DNA of 64,000 nt from Clonostachys chloroleuca (taxonomy: Eukaryota; Ascomycota; Sordariomycetes; Hypocreales; Bionectriaceae), in NCBI GenBank assembly GCA_037952775.1, contig JBANAY010000004.1, forward strand, positions 10,912,001 to 10,976,000, in the 5' to 3' direction. Within the stretch, counting starts at the first letter, position 1; the number at the start of each line of letters is the position of its first letter. The translations under genes and the position numbers were made by a program. The notes below the pieces were generated by a model. It made no database searches. It saw nothing but the letters and a program-made list of their open reading frames with translations, and was not told the DNA's origin. This document shows positions 55,401-64,000 of the stretch, one piece after another.

Positions 55401-58400
55401 AAGATACTTATATAAGTTAAACTTTATTTTAAATATTATTTTTTATTTATTTCCTTTTTTAATTTATATTAGATTATAAGCTCCCTTTAGATCTAGTATA
55501 ATAAACTACTATTTACTTTATAACTAATCTCTAAATTCTATAATTAATAGTAAGGGTATTTTATCTTTATATATAATCTTATTTAGTTAGTAATAGTTAA
55601 TAACTAAATAAAGTTTACTATTTTTTCTTAAGTATAAATATTATAGGATATTCTATAGATAAAGTTAATAACTATATATAGCTTTTTATTAGTATATTAT
55701 TAATATATTTATAGAGTATTTATAACTAAAGTTCTATAAGGTTATAGAGTTTATAGAAAGCTAGTTCTTCTCCTTTAATAATAGAGATTTTATAATTCTA
55801 TTAGCTATATTATAGTAATCTAGTTTCTAGAGTTTCTTTAAATAGTTTATTATATTTCTAGTATTTCTTTAGAATATAATTTAGTTTTCTTCTTTTAAAG
55901 TATTCTTTCTTATTCTTTTATTATTATTTCTTTCTAGCTTATTTATACTATAGATTAAACTTAATATTATAATTATATTTTTATTAATTCTAATATAGGT
56001 TTATAAGAGTATCCCTTTACTCTATATAGCTAGTAAACTAGTTTATTAGTAAGTTTATATCTTATAGCTATAGTAATCCTAATATAATATTATAGGAATT
56101 TAATAGTACTAAGTTATATATAATATTAAATTCTTTTCTTTAGATTTTAATTATAAAGTAATTAATCTTAGAATTAATAATTCTATTATTATATTTAAAT
56201 AATATTCTATTTAGAGTTATAATATTATAGAACTTTTTTTTATTCTCTATAGTAAGTAGAGCTAGTTAATTACTACTAGTAAGATATAATTATATAATAC
56301 TCTATAGTCTATTTATACTATAAGCTAGTATTTTTTAATCTTAATATCTATAATAATATTAATTAAATTTCCTCTCTTAATAGCTCCTAGGGTTTTCTAA
56401 TTTAATATTATTTTACTATATTATAGCTCTATTATAGATAGTTTATATTATTTTTTATCTAATTAACTTATTATTTAAGTTATTTTTACTTTTCTTTATT
56501 CTTAGATATTTATTTTAAAATATTTATAAGAATTCTTAGTTTATCTATAGAACTAGAGATAAATTATTTATATTTCTTTTTTTAATTATTTAATTTATTA
56601 ATTATAATTAGTATCTCTTTATTAGAGTAAGCTTAGCTTTATTTTTTATTATTAATAGAGATAGTTTTCTATTTCTTTATATTACTACTTTTTTTACTAT
56701 TTATTAGAGATAGTATACTTTATTTATAGTATTATCTTATTTCCTCTTCCTATAGTTAGTATTACTATAGATATAACTTAGTAGGGTTTATATTATTATT
56801 ACTATATTTAGTTAGTTTTAGTACTATTTTTTTTACTTCTAGATAGTTTCTATACTTCTAGTTATAGTATTATTTAATTTAGTTATTATATTTAGCTATT
56901 ATCTAATCTTTAAGATTCTTATTTTTATATTATAGTTTAATTTTAGCTTTTTTATAAATCTTATATTTTAACTTAGAGTATAATTTAGCTAGTAGTTTAT
57001 TATAGATATATTCTTTAGGGTATTTTTCTAAATTTTCTTTAAAAATAATATATTATTTTATTCTATACTATTAGTATATAAATTATTATATTTATTCTAT
57101 AGTATATTTATTAGGTATTCTTCTATTAGGATATAAAAAGAAATTATTTTTTATTTTCTCTATTTAATATTTTAAATAATAGTTATTATAATAAGTTATT
57201 TAGAATTCTAAAGAGTAGTTATATATTTATATAGTTTCTATATAGATTAGTATTTTATATATACTATTACTATATTATATAGTACTAATTATATTATTTC
57301 TAAAAATAACTAATTCTTCTAATATATCTAGATATTACTCTTATATTTTTTCCTAATAATATATATAGAGTTTATTATATTCAGCTTTAATTTCTATTCT
57401 TATTTACTAGTATTATTCTTTCTTAATAGTATTTTATAGAATAACTCTATTAGTATAATAGAATATATATTTATATTTAGTAAGTAGTTTAAATTCTAGA
57501 TCTTATTTTCTTTTTTAAGCTTTTTTTTAAGCTCTTAGAAGATTTATTAGATTTCTTCTTATTATTTCTTAGCTATACTAAGGTTTATATATTCCTTAGG
57601 TTCTTATACTTCTCTAAAGATAGATATATTTCTTAAGGGAAATTTAGAAATTATAATAGTTATAGGATTTCCTTTCTAATTAATTTTATATATTATTTCT
57701 AAAACTTTAGTATTAGTTTTCCTAATTACTTCTAATTACTTTTTACTATCTTTAGTAGGCTTTTAATCTTTCTTTTTTTCCTTTTTAGATTCTGGATATT
57801 AGGATAAGATATATCTAATCTTATTATAGTTATAGTATTTATACTTTTCTATAGCTCTTAACTCTATAGGTCCTATATATATTCTAGAGACTATAATATA
57901 TTATTAATATAGTTTTCTAATATTAATAAAATAGTTTACTTTTCTATTATAAGTTTACTAATAGTATTACTAGTTATTAACCCTTATAGCTATAGTTATA
58001 TATTTATAAATACTTTTTAACTTATTTTCTTTATATAGTTCTTTTTAAACTTCTTTCTTAAGTTAGTTAAAGTAGTAAGATATAATATATTCCTTATTCT
58101 ATCTAGTTTTAATTAATAGCTAGAGGTATTAAATACTAAAGGTTAAATAGAATTCTTTCTAAAAGAGTAGATTAATTTTATATTCTATCTTATACTTCTT
58201 ATCTTAAATACTAAAAATCTATTTAAGAACTTCTATAAAGTAGTTAAAACTTATTATAATATTAATAGTATATTAGCTTCCTTATCTACTAAAGTATTCT
58301 CTTATAATAGGTTTAAACTAGTTAAATATAACTTCCTTAAGTTATAAGTAGGTATATATAACCTTCCTTTTATTAGTATTAAAAGTAATAGAGAAGTAAT

Positions 58401-58848
58401 TAAAATATACTTAAAGTTAGATTATAAATCCCTAGAGTTTATTTTAGGTTCTATTAAATATCTTAGATAGTAATAGCTTAAATAGTTATTCTAGCTCTCT
58501 TCTTTAAATAATAATTATAGTTTAAATATAGAGATTAGTATTTATAGTAGCTTATTATACTATAAGGTTTATTATATTAGCTAACTTCTAGTAGGTATTT
58601 ATAAGATATATATTAAACTAGTTAATCTAGTCTTATAAGAGCTATATTTCTCTAGTATAGTTATTATTATTATTATTATTACTACTATTATTACTATCTT
58701 TATCTATAGTATTATCCTTAATAGTTAGAGCAGGTAGATTATTAATAATAGGAGTATACTATTACTAAGCTTAAGATACTATAGTAACTATAATATCTTC
58801 TTTATTATTATATAGTAATTAAGATAAAGTAATTAGCTGAATAAGAGT

Positions 58849-59234
58849 TATTAATATATAATAGTTAGATAACTTATACTAGATAGAGATCTAGGGTAGA
58901 TTAGAATTAAACTAATTAGAGTATTATTCTAAGTAGTATAATTAGATTATTTTAAACTATATAATATAAGTTACTATTAATATATAAGTATTATAGAGCT
59001 AGTAATAATAGATATATAGATAATATTATTAATAACTATTTAAAAGAGTATTCTTATCTAGTAAAATAAATATATATATATACTAGGGGCTTATAATAGC
59101 TTATTAATAATCCAGAGTAAGTTTAGCTAAGGATTATTCAGGCTTACTAATAATCCAGAGTAATCTATTTCTTATTAGTAAAAAAGATAGAGTCTACTAT
59201 ATAATATAGTAGGTATATACTTTATTTATAATAA
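58849..59234 (-). repeat. LTR (5' LTR of Gypsy copy 2), about 386 bp
   Basis: Direct copy of the LTR at 44169, including the roughly 50-bp segment that the 50923 copy lacks. Confidence 0.78.
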
Positions 59235-60774
59235 TAAGATATCTAATATCTATACTTAACTAATTAGCTTAACTAGCTCTTTTAGATAAAAGTAGATCTT
59301 AAAAAGGTTATATATATCTGTTTTATAGTTTAGTAGTTAGAAGTTAATTTTTTAGATTTCCTATAGTAATAAATTTTATAGAAAATCAAAAGTAGTCTGG
59401 GAAGCTGCTATAGTAGGTTTTAGAGTAGTTTTTAGTTAGTAGACCTATAAGAGAAATTAGTATATTTTTCCAGTTCCTCTTACTAAAATAAGATTCTTTT
59501 ATACTATAAAATATACTATAAACCAACTTTCTAGTATAAAATTTAACTAAGTTATAGAGAAGTATTTACTATAAGTTAGAAGCTAAATTTTCTGCTGCTG
59601 CTAGTTATAACAGTCTCAAGGCCTAATATACCTTGTAGGCTACTGTAATTTCAACAATAGCTAGTATTATCTAATTAGTAATTAGATTTTATACTATTAT
59701 TATTTAAATATTCTTATAGTAGAGTACCTTAGATATCTATATCTAATTACTTCTTAAAAAAGAAAATCTTTTAATATTTTATAGTCTTTATCTAATACTA
59801 GTATTAGGTTTTCTTTATTATCTAAAATTAAGTAAATAGTTTTATAACTAAAGAGTATTTTAATAAAACTATTCTTTAGTTTTTACTACTTAGTATTTAT
59901 AAGCTTATTAGAATATACTTTAATATAATAAAAAAATAGATAATAAGTATATAGTTAGAGATAGTATTATTTATCTAGGAAGATAAATATATTATAACTA
60001 AGGTTAAATATTAGTTAAATATATAAACTATCTATATTAGTTACTAGCTTACTATTGAAATTTAGTAGTTAGAGATTAAAATAAAATATTAGAATATTAT
60101 AATAATACTAGATATATATTAGTAATATTTAGATTTAAAGTTAAATAGTAAGTAGCTAGTATATTACTATATAGATATAGTAGATAAAATATACTCTATA
60201 TTTTATATATTTCCTTAAAGTTATTATAGTTTATATAATAACTAGTAATTATAGTATATAGTTATTAGAATTTATAAATATATATCTTATCTATATTCTA
60301 TAAGGTAATATTATACTTCTTATATATAAATAAGAAAAAGTTTTATATTATTTTATATTTAAGATTCTTAATTATTTCTTTCTAGTTATTTACTTTTATA
60401 TTACTATAGTATCTATATTAAAAGAGTTAGTACTAAAATAAAAGCTTTAGTAGAAATAGAAGAATAACTTAATTATACTATTTCTATTTTTTAAAAATCC
60501 TATTAATATAAATTTAAGTTTTATTAGTATATTATAGCTTAATAAAATATATAGTAGTTAATTATACTTAATATAGTATATATTATTCTATTAAGAATAG
60601 CTTCTTTTACTTCTTAGCTTAGTTCTAAATCTCTTAAGTAGTAAAATACTTAAGGAATATACTATAGTCTTTTTTTATACTAGTATATAAAGCTATAGTT
60701 ATTACTATATAGATAATACTTATAAAGCTTATAAGATATCTATTATAAATTTTTATAAAGTTAAGGTCTCTAAT
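59235..60774. repeat. RIP-type DNA, family not identified, about 1.5 kb
   Basis: AT-rich, without open frames. A short part at 59590-59660 keeps some CA/TG dinucleotides. I cannot assign it to an element. Confidence 0.4.
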
Positions 60775-61395
60775 ATAGGGTAGACCAGCTGTAGGGTAAG
60801 CTGGGTCTAGGGTAGATAAAGCTTATAAGGTAGGCTTTGAAATACTAGAGATAGATTATTTAAAAAGATATAGTAGAAGATATAGGCTCTTATAAGTAAA
60901 AATAAAGCTTTATTAGCTATAGGGTAGCTAAGAAAGATAGACTATAGGGTAGATAAAAGAGTATATTAGTAACTTATAGAATCTCTATCTAACAGGAAGG
61001 AAGCTCTATACTTATAGGTATTTTCAGACTATAAGAGCTCTAAAGATAATATATTACCTTCTATAATATAAGCTTATAACTACTATAAAGTTCTTATATA
61101 GAGGGATATAAAACTACTAATACAGATACTATAGCGGATATAAAGTCTGCTAATATAGCTATATAGTAGTTATAAGGTTTACTAAACTAAGTACTAAGGT
61201 TCTTATATAGCAGATATAAAGTCTGCTAATATAGCTACTTTAGTATAATATAGGATTACTAGTAAGGATACTATAGTAGCTATTATAGTAGTTATAACTG
61301 CTAATATAATTACTCTAACAGGTAACTACAGTAGGTTAGATTAGTAACTTTAGAGGGCTTCTAGTTTTAGAAAGCTCTAAGTTAGTTATTTTATT
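60775..61395. repeat. Dispersed 0.6-kb repeat, copy B, with internal minisatellite
   Basis: Same-orientation copy of 51470-52133. It contains the gatataaagtctgctaatat units and the end words gggcttctagttttagaaag and ctctaagttagttat. It is complete on its right side and continues into ttatttctccttacc. Confidence 0.75.
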
Positions 61396-62029
61396 TCTCC
61401 TTACCCTATACTAATCTATAACTATTTAATTAACTAATATAGGGTAATCTAGATCTACCCTATAGTCTATAGAGTAAATCTTAATATAAATAGAATATTA
61501 TTAGTAGAATAGAAAAGAAAAGAAAAGAGTATATAAGGTTATTATTCCTCTTTATAATAAGTAGTAATAGTAATAACTTAGCTATTATAGATAATATCTA
61601 GTATAAGGATAAGAAGTAGAAATTAAGTAATAGAAATTAAGTAAGTTTAGAATTAGATCCTTATTAAAAGGAGAGTTAAAAAGAGAATTCTAATAGTACT
61701 TAGGGTAATCTATATAGTAGATATAGATATAAATATATAGTATCTATCCTCTACTAATCTATTATAATTCCCTATACTATATATACCTCTAAAAATAGTA
61801 GTACCTTTCTCTAGATTTAATAGCTCTAATAGTACTTTCTTAGTTTATAGAGTAAAACCTTTATTACTTTATAAAATAAAGCTTAGATTACTACTAAAGA
61901 GTTTAAATACTTTTTAGCTCTAATAATTCTCTATATTAGGCTATTTATTATTATATTAAAGTTACTTACTCTTAGTAATCCCTGAGTTATATTATAAATT
62001 TAACTAATATATAGTATTATATATAATAA

Positions 62030-62160
62030 TCCTCTAATATATATATATATTTACTTTTATAATATAATATTCTTTTAGATAATTATTAATATAATTATCT
62101 ATATCTCTATTAGAACTAGCTCTATAATATTTATATATTAATAGTAATTTATATTATATA
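62030..62160. repeat. Inverted LTR fragment
   Basis: The reverse complement of the central Gypsy LTR can be recognised here (ctataatatttatatattaa and preceding bases). Edges are uncertain. Confidence 0.5.
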
Positions 62161-62199
62161 ATATAATCTACTAGTATATAAACTAAACTAGTATATAAA

Positions 62200-64000
62200 C
62201 TACTTTTCCTAATTTTTTATTTCTCTACTTTTAAACCTACTTTTCTTAATTAAAAGAAATAATATAGGTAAATAATAAAAATTAAATTATCCTAGCTCTC
62301 TAAGCCTTAGAAGGAGATTCTAAATTAAGTCTCTAAAAGGCTATATTAATCTATAAAGTTAATTATATAATACTATATTTATATAAGTATAGCCAGACTA
62401 TTTAATTTAATTTCTAGTATAGTAATCAGATTCTTATTAATCTAGAGGAGTAGATTATTATTAAGAGGGTTTTTAATCTAGATTCTTAAGTATTTTCTCT
62501 ATAACTATTTAAGGTAGAAGATATAGTTAATCTCCTACTATATAACTATAATATAGAATATATTAGTATTAATTAGGCTTCTTACTTTATTAAGTACTAA
62601 CTACTACTTAAGATAGTTCTATCTTATAAATATAACTATTAGAGAGCCTTATATAAAGATCCTAAGATTATCTAACTATAGTTTAATCTTATATAGAATA
62701 TAATAGTTAAGTATAGTATTCTTAATAAGAATATCTATAACTTTAATAAGGCTAGTTTTTTAATAAACTAGATTAGCTTATATACTATAGTTATATACTT
62801 TAATTAAATAGTAAATCCTAAATTAATATAATTTAGTAACTAGGAATAAGTTTCTTTAATTTAGATAATTAATATAGCTAGCTAGATAATCCTATTATTT
62901 CTAATAGTAAAAAACTAATATTATCTCTTATTCTAGATCTAAGAATCTAACTTACTATCTAACTAGAAGATTTCTATTAGTAAAAATAGCTAGATCTTAA
63001 ATAAAATTTCTATAGATTAGATTAAGTACTTTAATAAAAATACTTAAACTAGAACTAAGAGTAAATATTATCTTCTTATACTAGATAGTTATAAGAGCTA
63101 CTATTTAATAGAATTTAAGAAATATTATAAGGAAAATAATATTATTACTCTCTATATATCTTCTTACTCTTTTTATTTACTCTAGTTATTAGATATTAAC
63201 TATTTTAGCTAATTAAAAAAAAGATATATAGCTAGTAAATTAAGTATCTAATAAAGATCTGGATTATCTATATTATAAAGAAAGACTTTTTTCTAGTATT
63301 TATAGTAGTATTTAATATCTCTTTTACTAAAGAAAATATACTAGGAGTATTCTAAAGGGCTAGATTTATCCCTCTAAACCTAGAGAGTATAATTTTAAAA
63401 CTAGATATATAAATAAGTATATTAATATTATTAGAATTATTCTCTGAACTACTTATTACTTAGTAGTTAAAAACCCTAACTAATCTATTAGAAGTAACTT
63501 TATAATCTAAATACTTTAAGAGATAAATAAAAGCTTATTAGAGTAACTCTCTAAGTCTTATTATTAAAGGTATTAAGTAGATTATAAAAAGTATATAGTA
63601 AGTTATATATAAGCTTATACTTCTAAAGGGAAAAATATCTAAGCTTAAGAAGATAAATAAGTAATTAAATAAGTACTAGAGAACTAAAAAGCTATACTTA
63701 TATAAAAAAAGCTCTCTTAGTATATAGGAATTATAGAACCTTATAGCTAAAAAGAATATTAAATAATAGATATAGGCAGAAGATTATATAGATTATAGTT
63801 AGAGATCTTATTAAGAGTAAGATACTTAGTAATATAGTATATATAGTAAGATAGGCTATAATATATAAACTTATAAGATAGTAGAGGAGTTATCTAGCTC
63901 TAATTCTAAAGTTATTATAAGTAATTAGATTAAAAAATAGAAGCTAGAGGGTATTTTAATTAGATCTTATTAAAGATAGTAAAAATATACTCCTAAGGCT
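62200..64000 (+). mobile_element. RIP-degraded Fot1/pogo-type DNA transposon, runs off the window
   Basis: A transposase can be read on the plus strand through many stops. Near 62738-62765 the text KNIYNFNKASFLIN matches the family block IYNFDExGF with the catalytic Asp turned to Asn. Near 63060-63110 the text LLILDSYKSYY corresponds to the second Asp. YKENNIITLYISSYS and LLDINYFS (to about 63200) correspond to the family's CKENxIITLCMPPHSSH and third-Asp region. The DDD order and spacing identify the Fot1/pogo group rather than Tc1. Terminal repeats were not located, so the left limit is only approximate. Confidence 0.75.

Larger units (their letters stand above)
52234..59234 (-). mobile_element. 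RIP-degraded Ty3/Gypsy LTR retrotransposon, copy 2
   Basis: This has the same internal order as copy 1, displaced by about 7.9 kb. Reverse transcriptase on the minus strand lies around 55160-55330, where the catalytic motif reads YFNN and is followed by YIYKVLKKLEDINLLVESKK. The left LTR is cut by the assembly gap and the right LTR is 58849-59234. The internal 6.4 kb aligns with copy 1 base by base over long stretches, although each copy has its own RIP changes. It is non-functional. Confidence 0.83.
40141..64000. other. AT-rich RIP-type repeat block, about 24 kb to the window end
   Basis: Composition drops abruptly to mostly A/T. TA is the dominant dinucleotide, while CA and TG are almost absent, leaving C mainly in CT and G mainly in AG. 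This is the expected result of C-to-T change at CpA on both strands. No frame longer than about 60 codons is open anywhere in it. Transposon families can still be read through the stops. Exceptions with near-normal composition are 44053-44230 and parts of 51470-52133 and 60775-61395. Confidence 0.9.

Noticed and set aside
40141..64000. CRISPR-like or centromeric array in the AT-rich block
   Set aside because: The repeats are LTRs and dispersed transposon copies with RIP changes; no regular short repeat-spacer order or satellite monomer is present.

Overview
The window is from a filamentous ascomycete (Pezizomycotina). Protein-coding genes carry many short GT-AG introns (about 50-130 nt) with CTAAC/CTGAC-like branch sites. 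The families present are typical of such fungi: a Zn2Cys6 regulator, a fungal bZIP, F-box proteins, a Dal5-type transporter and an ECM33-like cell-wall protein. The AT-rich tracts are almost stripped of CA and TG dinucleotides, the mark left by repeat-induced point mutation (RIP). I cannot name the genus with confidence; Sordariomycetes is a guess.

Layout. 1-12.3 kb is ordinary gene space: the C-terminal half of a succinyl-CoA:3-oxoacid CoA-transferase, a possible pair of tandem small helical-protein genes, a GNAT acetyltransferase, an AhpD-like protein, a mitochondrial dicarboxylate carrier with nine exons, a small unknown protein and a Dal5/ACS-family MFS transporter. 13.3-16.1 kb holds two Tc1/mariner transposons placed end to end: the first is RIP-degraded, the second is intact with terminal repeats, TA target duplication and a spliced transposase. 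16.8-27 kb has an inositol-monophosphatase-like gene, two neighbouring F-box genes, and a divergent pair made of a 748-aa Zn2Cys6 regulator and an O-methyltransferase. 28-35.6 kb is a zone of damaged genes (ECM33-like, SRPK-like kinase, ferroportin-like) around one small CxxCxGxG protein. 36.3-39.8 kb holds an intact two-domain chromate transporter and a bZIP factor. From about 40.1 kb to the end the DNA is an AT-rich RIP block. It contains two same-orientation Ty3/Gypsy elements (about 7 kb each, minus strand), inverted LTR fragments, a 0.6-kb dispersed repeat with internal minisatellite, a 100-N assembly gap and a RIP-killed Fot1/pogo transposase.

Reconstructing exons by hand gives exact open frames for the dicarboxylate carrier (299 aa), the IMPase (339 aa), the Zn2Cys6 regulator (748 aa), the chromate transporter (487 aa) and the bZIP (336 aa). 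By contrast, the AhpD-like, 8.2-kb, MFS and O-methyltransferase genes each come out exactly one nucleotide short, and in two of them the missing base falls in a C or G run. That pattern looks more like consensus-sequence error than biology. The genes at 28-35.6 kb also carry nonsense changes of the C-to-T/G-to-A kind and may be real pseudogenes next to the RIP block.

I did not find a clearly novel multi-gene system. The candidates most worth following are the regulator/methyltransferase pair, the back-to-back transposons of different age, the un-RIPed island at 44.05-44.23 kb, and the decay gradient at the edge of the AT block.
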